Below, piece after piece: positions 1-6,644 of a stretch of 15,719 nucleotides of DNA (position 1 is the first letter of the stretch; the number at the start of each line of letters is the position of its first letter). The position numbers and the translations under genes were made by a program. Source of the stretch: an uncultured Bacteroidales bacterium (lineage in GTDB: Bacteria > Bacteroidota > Bacteroidia > Bacteroidales > Paludibacteraceae); NCBI GenBank assembly GCA_902799875.1, contig CADCCH010000040.1, positions 1 through 15,719 of the forward strand, given 5' to 3'. Below the pieces are notes generated by a model. The model had not been told where the DNA came from, searched no databases, and was given only the letters and a program-made list of their open reading frames with translations.

Positions 1-16
1 CCATCGAAAAAGCGTG

Positions 17-48
17 CAAAGGTACTGCTTTTTTTTGAATTGTGCAAA
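17..48 (-). promoter_or_regulatory. Bacteroidota-type promoter firing out of the left edge
   Basis: On the minus strand a -33 element TTTG (45-48) is followed after 20 bp by a -7 element TACCTTTG (17-24), a full match to the Bacteroidota sigma-ABfr pattern TTTG-N19to20-TAnnTTTG. Transcription would start near position 10 and run leftwards out of the window. It lies just downstream of the second YitT gene, so it probably serves the next minus-strand gene, which is not visible. The call rests on the motif match and spacing only. Confidence 0.6.
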
Positions 49-66
49 TAAATTCGCAAAAAAACG

Positions 67-1044
67 TTACTTTGCCTTTATTTTATCAAAACCGGAGCCG
101 AAAACACCGCCTACATCGGCGATAGATACCAAGGCATTCGGATCGATATCGTGTATAAGCTTAAAAACCATCGAACTCTCCGGCTTGCGTACCAAAACCG
201 AAATGACCTTCACCGGTTTCTTGGAGTACCAGCCGGTGCCGTCGAGAACCGTCACTCCTCGGTTAACGGTAGTATTGATGGCGGTAGCTATCTCGTCGTA
301 TTTGGACGAATAAATAAGGAAGTGGACCGATCTATGGAGCCGCGCCATGAGCCAATCGACTGCGACGGTATAGGAGATCGTCATCGCCACACCATAAAGC
401 ACGCGTTTGATCTGAAGATAGACCGGATTCCCCCCCTCCGCCAACATCGACTCGGGCAGCGGCAGGAAGAACGCCGAGGCGATAATAACAATATCGCACG
501 CCAGCATGATATTTCCGAGCGATATATTCCGGTAATGATTGACGATCATCGCGACGATATCCGTGCCTCCGGACGACCCGTTAGCCGCCAGTACTGCCCC
601 CAGACTGAGTCCGAAGACAAAGCCGCCGATGATGGCTCCCAGCCACGGATCCTCGATGATCGGTTCCGGCAGGATAGGTATCACGCGGTACCAGAACGTG
701 ATTGCCGCAACGCCTACCATCGTCCGGATGCAGAACCGCCAACCTACCGTGAGACCTGCTATAAAAAGCAGTATGGCGTTGAACACGAAAGTCGTCAGCC
801 AGACCGGGACCGCCCCCCCGTATTCGGGAAAGAGCGAGGGGAAGAGTCCGCCGGTGACATAATAGATCGCGGAGCAGATACCCGTCAGTCCGCCGCCGAC
901 GAAGGCGTGCGGCAGGAGTACCCAGTTGACCATCAGTGCCATGGGGAAGATACCGAAAATGATCACCAGGTATTCAAACACCGTCCTTACCCGGGACTGA
1001 CTATGCGCATTGTGCGGATTTACAAAACGATGAAACCGTAACAT
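67..1044 (-). CDS. YitT family membrane protein (distal copy)
   Basis: A 325-residue integral membrane protein of the YitT/DUF161 family with a C-terminal DUF2179 domain. Family members have about five or six membrane helices; transport is suspected but no substrate is established. Hydrophobic segments lie at about 24-45, 82-100, 105-125, 136-155, 178-195 and 215-232. The family glycine motif VGGGLTG is at 49-55 and GGTDIVAMIVN at 159-169. A soluble DUF2179 domain follows from about 240 to 320, ending in GGVFGSGFD. The ATG start lies 20 bp after the stop of a second YitT gene with the same architecture, so this is a tandem paralogue, probably on the gcvP transcript. The spacer before the start is made entirely of a 7-bp tandem repeat. 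Family assignment is secure; function is unknown. Confidence 0.9.
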   Translation of the reverse strand: MLRFHRFVNPHNAHSQSRVRTVFEYLVIIFGIFPMALMVNWVLLPHAFVGGGLTGICSAIYYVTGGLFPSLFPEYGGAVPVWLTTFVFNAILLFIAGLTVGWRFCIRTMVGVAAITFWYRVIPILPEPIIEDPWLGAIIGGFVFGLSLGAVLAANGSSGGTDIVAMIVNHYRNISLGNIMLACDIVIIASAFFLPLPESMLAEGGNPVYLQIKRVLYGVAMTISYTVAVDWLMARLHRSVHFLIYSSKYDEIATAINTTVNRGVTVLDGTGWYSKKPVKVISVLVRKPESSMVFKLIHDIDPNALVSIADVGGVFGSGFDKIKAK

Positions 1045-1064
1045 TCTACTTTCTACTTTCTTCT
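1044..1064 (-). repeat. Heptamer tandem repeat filling the yitT-yitT spacer
   Basis: On the minus strand the spacer reads AGAAGAA, AGTAGAA, AGTAGAA: three 7-bp units, two identical and one differing at one base. The array starts directly after the TAA stop of the upstream YitT gene (1065-1067), and its last A is the A of the downstream ATG. The ribosome-binding region of the distal gene is therefore this repeat, and unit gain or loss would change stop-to-start spacing in steps of 7 nt. Confidence 0.8.
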
Positions 1065-2009
1065 TTATTTCCCGTTTGCCATGGGGTCAAAGCCCTGCCC
1101 GAAAACGCCCCGTACCTGGCTCTGCGACACAAACGCATTGGGGTCTATGGATCGCACGAGGCGGAAGATCGTAGCGGATTCGTAGGAGCGCGCGATGGTC
1201 GTGACTACCTTCATCGGCTGCTTGTTATAGCCGCCTTCCGCCTCCAGAAACGTACATCCGCGGTGTGCCTGCGTGATGATCGCTTCGGCTATCTCATCGG
1301 GTTTCTGGGTGAAGATCATAAACTGGACAGACTGCCGCATCCTGTTCATCACCCAGTCCACAGCCGTCGAGCACATGAACGTATAGGTCAGACCGAAGAG
1401 GATTTTCTCTATCGCGCCTTGTGTGCCTGCCGCCTGAATGGTAGGCAGGAAGAACGCCGAGGATATCACCATCATATCCGCCATCAGCAGTACCCTGCCC
1501 ATCGGCAGATGGTGGTACTTATTGACGATCATGGCGACGATATCCGTACCTCCGGTAGAACCGTTGTTGAGGAAGCATATCCCTAAGAAACAGCCCGTGA
1601 ACAGACCTCCTATCACTACCGCCATGAACGAATCCGTGAGCAGCGGCACCGGAGCAATAGGGATCACTTTGAGCCAGATCGTGAGCCACATTACGCCCCA
1701 GATGGTGCGTAATGCGTACCGCCAGCCTACCGTAACGGCCGCCAGAATGAGCAGCAGTATATTGATCAGCGCACTGCTGAGCCAGATTGGCACATATGTC
1801 TTTGTCGCGAAATAAATGATCTCGCAGAGACCCGTCACGCCTCCGCCGACAATCGCATGCGGTACCAGAAGTTGGTTCACCGCCAGCGCGTAAGGGATCG
1901 TGCTGAGAGCTATCATGAACAGCTCCTTGATCATGATCCACGGCAAGGTACGCCTGTACTCTTTCAGATGCTCGCGGAGGTTGGACTTTTGTTTTATATT
2001 CTCTCTCAC
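1065..2009 (-). CDS. YitT family membrane protein (proximal copy)
   Basis: A 314-residue YitT/DUF161 protein with DUF2179 at the C terminus, paralogous to the next gene downstream. Shared landmarks are VGGGVTG (54-60), GGTDIVAMIVN (153-163), SAFFLP (184-189) and a C-terminal GVFGQGFD (301-308). Hydrophobic segments lie at about 28-48, 75-95, 100-118, 128-147, 174-190 and 205-222. The chosen start is GTG at 2009, 11 bp after the gcvP stop; it gives a cytoplasmic N terminus of about 28 residues, similar to the paralogue. An ATG at 1934 (residue 26) is the alternative but falls almost at the first helix. The close spacing suggests co-transcription with gcvP. Substrate and physiological role are unknown. 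Confidence 0.88.
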   Translation of the reverse strand: MRENIKQKSNLREHLKEYRRTLPWIMIKELFMIALSTIPYALAVNQLLVPHAIVGGGVTGLCEIIYFATKTYVPIWLSSALINILLLILAAVTVGWRYALRTIWGVMWLTIWLKVIPIAPVPLLTDSFMAVVIGGLFTGCFLGICFLNNGSTGGTDIVAMIVNKYHHLPMGRVLLMADMMVISSAFFLPTIQAAGTQGAIEKILFGLTYTFMCSTAVDWVMNRMRQSVQFMIFTQKPDEIAEAIITQAHRGCTFLEAEGGYNKQPMKVVTTIARSYESATIFRLVRSIDPNAFVSQSQVRGVFGQGFDPMANGK

Positions 2010-2020
2010 AGGATGCCTGT

Positions 2021-4843
2021 TTAGAATTTAGCTACGAGGTTTCTATCTCCAAATCCGTTATCTACGCGTCCGACCGGGCACCAGAACTTAGTCTGCGCTA
2101 CCCATGCTGTCGGATACGCTGCTTGCTGACGACTATACGGATGCGTCCATTCATCGGCTACCACCTCATACTCCGGATGCGGGGCGTTGAGTAGCACGTT
2201 ATCTGTCTTATCGGCCTTACCGGACTCGATATCCGTTATCTCCTGACGGATTTGCAAGAGCACATCGCAGAAACGATCGATTTCCTCGAGCGACTCGCTC
2301 TCCGTCGGCTCTACCATTAGCGTACCGTGTACCGGGAAAGAGAGGGTCGGTGCGTGGTAACCGTAGTCCATGAGACGCTTGGCAATATCCGCTTCGGTGA
2401 TGCCGATGGCATGGAACTGGCGGCAGTCGAGAATGAGTTCGTGTCCTACCCGACCTGTCGCACCGGTATAGACGATGCCGTATGCATCTTTGAGACGTTT
2501 GGCCATATAGTTAGCCGAGAGGATAGCAGCTGCCGTGGCGTGACGCAGTCCTTCGGCACCCATCATCGCGATATAGCCCCAGGAGATGAGGGCTATGTTC
2601 GCATTGCCGTACAGAGCCGCAGATACACGGTTCTTATCTTCGGTCGGCAGACAGTCAGCGAGGGTTTTCGTGCAGCAAACAGCACCGGCACCAGGACCGC
2701 CTCCGCCGTGCGGTGAAGCAAAGGACTTATGTAAGTTAAGGTGACATACATCTGCCCCGATATAGGCCGGATTGGTCCATCCGATCTGGGCGTTCATATT
2801 TGCACCGTCCATATATACGAGACCACCGTTCTCATGTACGGCAGCAATCATCGCACGGATGGCTTGTTCGAAGATACCGTGTGTGGACGGGTACGTGATC
2901 ATACAACCGGCCAGCACCTCTTTGTTCTCCTCCGCTTTCGCCTTCCAATCCTCAAGATCCGTATTACCCAGTTCATCGCACTTGACCACACAAGGTTCAA
3001 ATCCTGCTTGCACACACGACGCAGGATTCGTGCCGTGCGCAGATGCCGGAATGAGCAGCACCTTACGTGCATCCTGTCCCTGCCGATGCAGGTATTCGCG
3101 GATGACTACCAGACCCGTATATTCGCCTGCCGCACCGGATGTCGGTTGCAAGGTACAAGCATCAAAACCGGTGATGGCGCAGAGCTGTTTCTTGAGTTCA
3201 TTCATCACCACCAGATAGCCCTCTACCTGATCTTCAGGTGCCAAAGGATGGACGTTCATCGCGCAGTTGTAGGTGATCGGAATCATCGCCGCTGCAGGAT
3301 TGAGCTTCATCGTACACGAACCTAACGGAATCATCGAGGTAGCCAGGGAGATATCCTTGCGGTCGAGACGCTTGAGGTAACGCATCAACTCCGTCTCCGT
3401 GTGGTATTTCTTAAATACCTCTGCCTGCATGTAATCGAGTTCACGCACCCGACTCTCGTCAATGATCCACAGTCCCTCAAAGGCCTCTTCGCTATCTTCG
3501 TACTGCGGGATATTATCACTGGCCCAGGCAAAGATCTGAATGAGTTGGTTCATCTCTGCCAAGCCGACGGTCTCATCGATGGCCAGACTGACCCATCCTT
3601 GCGGATCGTAGTAAAAATTGAAGCCGGCATCTTCGGCTATATCACGCAACCGTTCCTGCCATCCTTCATCCTCATCGCGTGTGATCTTAAGTGTATCAAA
3701 GAACTCCGCATTCTCCTGGTTATAACCGTAAGCCTGCAGCATCTCACTCAGATACACCGCTTTGCCGTGGATGCCTTCTGCAATCTCACGGATACCTTCC
3801 GCGCCGTGGTACACACCGTACATACCTGCCATCATAGCCGAGAGGGCTTCGGCGGTACAGATGTTCGATGTTGCGCGTTCGCGCTTGATATGTTGCTCGC
3901 GTGTCTGGAGCGCCAGACGGTAAGCCGGACGGTCGTATTTATCTTTACTCAGACCGATGATACGTCCCGGCATGTCGCGTTTGTACTCGTCTCTCGTAGC
4001 CATGTATCCGGCTGTCGGACCACCAAAGCCCATCGGCAAACCAAAACGCTGCGCCGTACCGCACATGATATCGGCATCCAGCGGTTTGAGGATCGCCAAT
4101 GCCATCAGGTCAGCCACTACCGTCACTTTCAGTCCGGCAGCATGACAGTCCTCAATGAAAGCATCGTACTCTTCAATCGATCCGTCGCTATTTGGCCATT
4201 GTACCAACGCACCGAAATATTCTGCCGTAGGCTCAAAGTCCGCATAACTTCCGGTCACGATCTCGATATCCTGACCTTTCGCGCGCGTACGCAAAACAGA
4301 TAAGGTATTGGGCCAGATTTTCTCGTCCACAAAAACCTTGCGTACATTGGCTTTGACCTGCTCACGGCTACGCAAGTTACGCATCATCGTCACGGACTCG
4401 GCGGCCGCTGTTGCCTCATCCAACAAGGAACAATTCGCCAGCGGCAGTCCGGTCAGGTCACTGATCATGGTCTGGAACACAAAGAGTGCTTCCAAACGAC
4501 CCTGACTCACCTCGGCTTGGTACGGGGTATAAGAGGTGTACCAAACGGGGTTCTCCAACATGTTACGACGAATGACAGCCGGCGTAATCGTACCGTACCA
4601 ACCGCGGCCGATATACGAATGCGTCAGAACATCGTTGTTCTGCAACTGCATCTCCGCCTCGGTCAAGTACTCTTGTTCGGTCATAGGTTCGTCCAACTCG
4701 ATACCTTCCGGTAGCAGAATATCCGCCGGCATCGTCTCGCGCACCAACGCGTCCATCGACTCGGCACCCACTACCTCTAACATTCGTTTCTCATCTTGTT
4801 CCGTGAGCCCGATATGACGCGACTCCAAGTAATTTACTTTCAT
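2021..4843 (-). CDS. gcvP: Glycine dehydrogenase (decarboxylating), glycine cleavage P protein
   Basis: A 940-residue cytoplasmic P protein. It uses pyridoxal phosphate to decarboxylate glycine and passes the aminomethyl group to the lipoyl arm of GcvH, in the glycine cleavage complex with GcvT and a lipoamide dehydrogenase. The N-terminal half carries the P-protein signature around SRHIG and the glycine-rich RFGLPMGFGGPTAGY region. The second half carries HLNLHKSF followed by a glycine-rich stretch; its lysine, residue 706, is the expected PLP-binding residue. P1 and P2 halves are fused in one chain, and the length is normal for that type. The frame is open upstream to 4933, but ATG 4843 is chosen because homologues begin just before the RHIG motif and because the -7 element (4883-4890) lies inside the longer version. 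gcvT and gcvH are not in the window. Confidence 0.97.
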   Translation of the reverse strand: MKVNYLESRHIGLTEQDEKRMLEVVGAESMDALVRETMPADILLPEGIELDEPMTEQEYLTEAEMQLQNNDVLTHSYIGRGWYGTITPAVIRRNMLENPVWYTSYTPYQAEVSQGRLEALFVFQTMISDLTGLPLANCSLLDEATAAAESVTMMRNLRSREQVKANVRKVFVDEKIWPNTLSVLRTRAKGQDIEIVTGSYADFEPTAEYFGALVQWPNSDGSIEEYDAFIEDCHAAGLKVTVVADLMALAILKPLDADIMCGTAQRFGLPMGFGGPTAGYMATRDEYKRDMPGRIIGLSKDKYDRPAYRLALQTREQHIKRERATSNICTAEALSAMMAGMYGVYHGAEGIREIAEGIHGKAVYLSEMLQAYGYNQENAEFFDTLKITRDEDEGWQERLRDIAEDAGFNFYYDPQGWVSLAIDETVGLAEMNQLIQIFAWASDNIPQYEDSEEAFEGLWIIDESRVRELDYMQAEVFKKYHTETELMRYLKRLDRKDISLATSMIPLGSCTMKLNPAAAMIPITYNCAMNVHPLAPEDQVEGYLVVMNELKKQLCAITGFDACTLQPTSGAAGEYTGLVVIREYLHRQGQDARKVLLIPASAHGTNPASCVQAGFEPCVVKCDELGNTDLEDWKAKAEENKEVLAGCMITYPSTHGIFEQAIRAMIAAVHENGGLVYMDGANMNAQIGWTNPAYIGADVCHLNLHKSFASPHGGGGPGAGAVCCTKTLADCLPTEDKNRVSAALYGNANIALISWGYIAMMGAEGLRHATAAAILSANYMAKRLKDAYGIVYTGATGRVGHELILDCRQFHAIGITEADIAKRLMDYGYHAPTLSFPVHGTLMVEPTESESLEEIDRFCDVLLQIRQEITDIESGKADKTDNVLLNAPHPEYEVVADEWTHPYSRQQAAYPTAWVAQTKFWCPVGRVDNGFGDRNLVAKF

Positions 4844-4882
4844 ATTTGTGTTAAAATTATCAATTTCTGTTGAATTTCTCTG

Positions 4883-4914
4883 CAAAATTACAAAATAATT
4901 TTGATATATCCAAA
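4883..4914 (-). promoter_or_regulatory. Promoter of gcvP
   Basis: On the minus strand, -33 TTTG (4911-4914), a 20-bp spacer and -7 TAATTTTG (4883-4890) match the Bacteroidota promoter pattern. Transcription should begin near 4877, giving a leader of about 35 nt before the ATG at 4843, too short for a glycine riboswitch. It overlaps the divergent Crp/Fnr promoter, with each -33 element inside the other's spacer. Confidence 0.7.
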
Positions 4915-4930
4915 AAAAATAGTAAATTTG
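4900..4930 (+). promoter_or_regulatory. Promoter of the Crp/Fnr-family gene
   Basis: On the plus strand, -33 TTTG (4900-4903), a 19-bp spacer and -7 TAAATTTG (4923-4930) fully match the Bacteroidota promoter pattern. The predicted transcription start is near 4936, about 24 nt before the ATG at 4960. This position argues against upstream in-frame starts such as ATG 4870, which would lie before the promoter. Confidence 0.72.
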
Positions 4931-4959
4931 CACAGAATTTCGATATTAGTTCATGGGTA

Positions 4960-5658
4960 ATGAAACAAATTGAAGAGAAATTTGCACCGATGTGGGACAT
5001 AAATCCCCTCTGGAACACGCTGACGGAAGACGAGAAAGTGCGTCTGAGTAAGGAAGTGGAAATCGTTCGATATGCCAAGAATGAGATCATTCACAACGAC
5101 GGTGACGAATCGGTCTATGTATGGATGTTGTTGGAGGGGAAAGTGCGTATCTATAAGGAAGGCATCGGTCAACGGCAGCAGATCATCCGCTTATTGAAAC
5201 CCTACGATATCTTCGGCTATCGTGCCTGTACGGTGAACGAGCCTTATAACTCAAGTGCGAGTGCCTTCGAGGCCAGTACGGTATATCGGCTCAAACGGGA
5301 GTCTTTCAATGAACTGATTCAAGCCAACGGTGCGCTCTGCTACCAAGTGATGCTGATGATGGCCAAGGATCTTGCCTTCTCGGAGATACAGACCGTGAAC
5401 TTGACGCAGAAACATATCCGCGGTCGTTTGGCGGAGAGTCTTCTGTTGTTGCTCAAAAACTATGGCTACGAAGAGGACGGTCATACTTTGGCGATGTTAC
5501 TGCCACGCGAAGACTTGGCGAACATGAGTAACATGACCACCAGCAACGCCATCCGCACGCTCAGTCAGTTTGCCCAGGAAGGTATCGTCGGAATCGACGG
5601 CAGACACGTCAGTATATTGGACGAAAGAGCCTTAGAAAAAATATCGCGCCTCGGATAA
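4960..5658 (+). CDS. Crp/Fnr family transcriptional regulator
   Basis: A 232-residue cytoplasmic DNA-binding protein of the Crp/Fnr superfamily. The N-terminal cNMP-binding-like beta-roll covers about residues 18-125, with a glycine turn in LLEGKVRIY near 60. A dimerisation helix follows (about 128-165), then a winged helix at about 172-225, including LPREDLANMSNMTTSNAIRT as the helix-turn-helix. There is no cysteine cluster for an Fnr-type iron-sulfur centre, and the arginine-serine pair typical of cAMP-binding Crp is not evident, so the effector is unknown. ATG 4960 is chosen because the promoter's -7 element ends at 4930; an in-frame ATG at 4990 is possible. It diverges from gcvP across a shared promoter region, so it may control gcvP and itself (inference). 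Its stop codon lies in the loop of a terminator hairpin. Confidence 0.92.
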   Translation: MKQIEEKFAPMWDINPLWNTLTEDEKVRLSKEVEIVRYAKNEIIHNDGDESVYVWMLLEGKVRIYKEGIGQRQQIIRLLKPYDIFGYRACTVNEPYNSSASAFEASTVYRLKRESFNELIQANGALCYQVMLMMAKDLAFSEIQTVNLTQKHIRGRLAESLLLLLKNYGYEEDGHTLAMLLPREDLANMSNMTTSNAIRTLSQFAQEGIVGIDGRHVSILDERALEKISRLG

Positions 5659-5677
5659 GAGACGCGATTTCTTTTTT
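5643..5677. terminator. Bidirectional intrinsic terminator between convergent genes
   Basis: Arms ATCGCGCCTC (5643-5652) and GAGACGCGAT (5659-5668) pair with one C-A mismatch around a six-base loop that contains the TAA stop of the Crp/Fnr gene. A T-rich tract (5668-5677) follows on the plus strand. An A run just before the left arm gives a U tract on the minus strand. The same hairpin can therefore end the regulator transcript and the seven-gene minus-strand operon, whose last stop is at 5676-5678. Confidence 0.8.
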
Positions 5678-6644
5678 AATCCATCATATTGCCCATATTA
5701 TCCGATAACTGCACCATCTTGTCGTAATCTTCAGGACTGAGGTCGTAGAAATAATAGTTACGCGGATCGATCGGGCGCCCTTGGTAATGCACCTCATAAT
5801 GCAAGTGCGGACCGGTTGATTTGCCGGTATTTCCGACTTTGGCAATCACATCTCCCCGTTTCACTTTCTGCCCTACCCGTGCAATACGCTTGGAGCAGTG
5901 TGCATAGCGCGTAGCGTAGCCGAAACCGTGATCCACCTCTACCGTCTCGCCGTAGCCTTGTTTCCATCCGGAGTACACCACCGTACCGTTACCGGTAGCA
6001 TAAATATCCGTACCGATCGGTGCGGTAAAGTCCATTCCCTCATGGAAACGACGAATATGATAGACCGGGTCAATACGCCAACCGTAGCCGGACGCCATGC
6101 GTTTGAGATCCTTATTGAGCACCGGCTGGATGGCCGGAATATTCTCCATACGCACCTCCTGGTTCTTCGCCAACTCCAGAATCTCATCATATGAACGGGC
6201 CTGCACATAGAGCTCCTTCTCCAAGATATCCACCTTACGCTGCAAGTCCGCCGCCAACTGCAAGTTCGTCATACGTGCCAGTGAGTCATAGTACGCGATC
6301 TGCTGTTGCGCACCCATACGCGCACTCAGAGGAATAGGTTCTGCTCCTAACATCGCGCGGTACAAGTTATCGTCACGCTGACTTAGATCTGCCATCACCA
6401 GCTGCATCTGGTCCACCTGTTTCTCCAACACCTCCATCTGCGCCGTCAAGTTGCGATTATACTGCATCAACGATGCCTCACGCGGCGAGGGATAGAAATA
6501 CAAGAAGGTGTAAAAGAAAATCACACCCAGACAGATACCACCGATGATGTATCCACCGGAACGGCGAAGCCAATAACGGAAACCATGCTCAATACGCTCT
6601 AACTGCAGCGTTTCCGGATTAATACGATACTTTTTATTTGCCAT
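5676..6644 (-). CDS. M23 family metallopeptidase (LytM-type), single membrane anchor
   Basis: A 322-residue envelope protein of the M23/LytM family, which cuts peptide cross-links in peptidoglycan or activates other hydrolases. The cytoplasmic N terminus (1-30) is basic, one membrane helix spans about 31-50, and helical coiled-coil-like segments cover about 57-90 and 105-145. The peptidase domain covers about 190-300. Zinc ligands are visible: His201 and Asp205 in HEGMD, and the HLH pair His280/His282, so the site looks catalytically intact, unlike EnvC/NlpD-type activators. ATG 6644 is chosen over an in-frame upstream codon at 6701 because MANKKYRINPETLQ is a typical Bacteroidota start and it overlaps the upstream gene by only 11 bp. 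It is the last gene of the operon, followed by the terminator. Confidence 0.92.
   Translation of the reverse strand: MANKKYRINPETLQLERIEHGFRYWLRRSGGYIIGGICLGVIFFYTFLYFYPSPREASLMQYNRNLTAQMEVLEKQVDQMQLVMADLSQRDDNLYRAMLGAEPIPLSARMGAQQQIAYYDSLARMTNLQLAADLQRKVDILEKELYVQARSYDEILELAKNQEVRMENIPAIQPVLNKDLKRMASGYGWRIDPVYHIRRFHEGMDFTAPIGTDIYATGNGTVVYSGWKQGYGETVEVDHGFGYATRYAHCSKRIARVGQKVKRGDVIAKVGNTGKSTGPHLHYEVHYQGRPIDPRNYYFYDLSPEDYDKMVQLSDNMGNMMD

Larger units (their letters stand above)
4873..4940. repeat. Imperfect inverted repeat spanning the divergent promoters
   Basis: The 19-bp arm at 4873-4891 matches the reverse complement of 4922-4940 at 16 of 19 positions, separated by 30 AT-rich bases. Each arm contains the -7 element of one of the two divergent promoters, so the two promoters are near mirror images about position 4906.5. 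The centre holds TTTTG-atatatc-CAAAA (4899-4915), an imperfect dyad loosely resembling an FNR-type box. Arms and identities were counted by eye; a role as a shared operator is inference. Confidence 0.6.

Noticed and set aside
28..65. AT-rich hairpin (T run and A run around GAATT/AATTC) after the distal YitT gene
   Set aside because: The stem is almost all A-T with a bulge and no U tract follows it on either strand, so it does not fit an intrinsic terminator; it overlaps the outgoing promoter.
151..1041. Long open frame on the plus strand (296 codons) opposite the distal YitT gene
   Set aside because: Composition is rich in Arg, Asp and His with no hydrophobic core or motif, and the opposite strand encodes a clear membrane protein; this is a reading-frame shadow.
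3401..4303. Long open frame on the plus strand (300 codons) opposite gcvP
   Set aside because: No recognisable motif, no promoter or start context, and fully antisense to conserved gcvP sequence.
4844..4877. Glycine riboswitch upstream of gcvP
   Set aside because: The leader from the predicted start site is only about 35 nt and shows no aptamer-like structure.
4844..4933. N-terminal extension of gcvP to an upstream ATG at 4933
   Set aside because: The extra 30 residues are AT-rich and unlike any P protein, and they would be encoded across the gcvP promoter.
4870..4959. Upstream ATG at 4870 for the Crp/Fnr gene
   Set aside because: It lies before the predicted promoter elements and the added residues are low-complexity and unlike family members.
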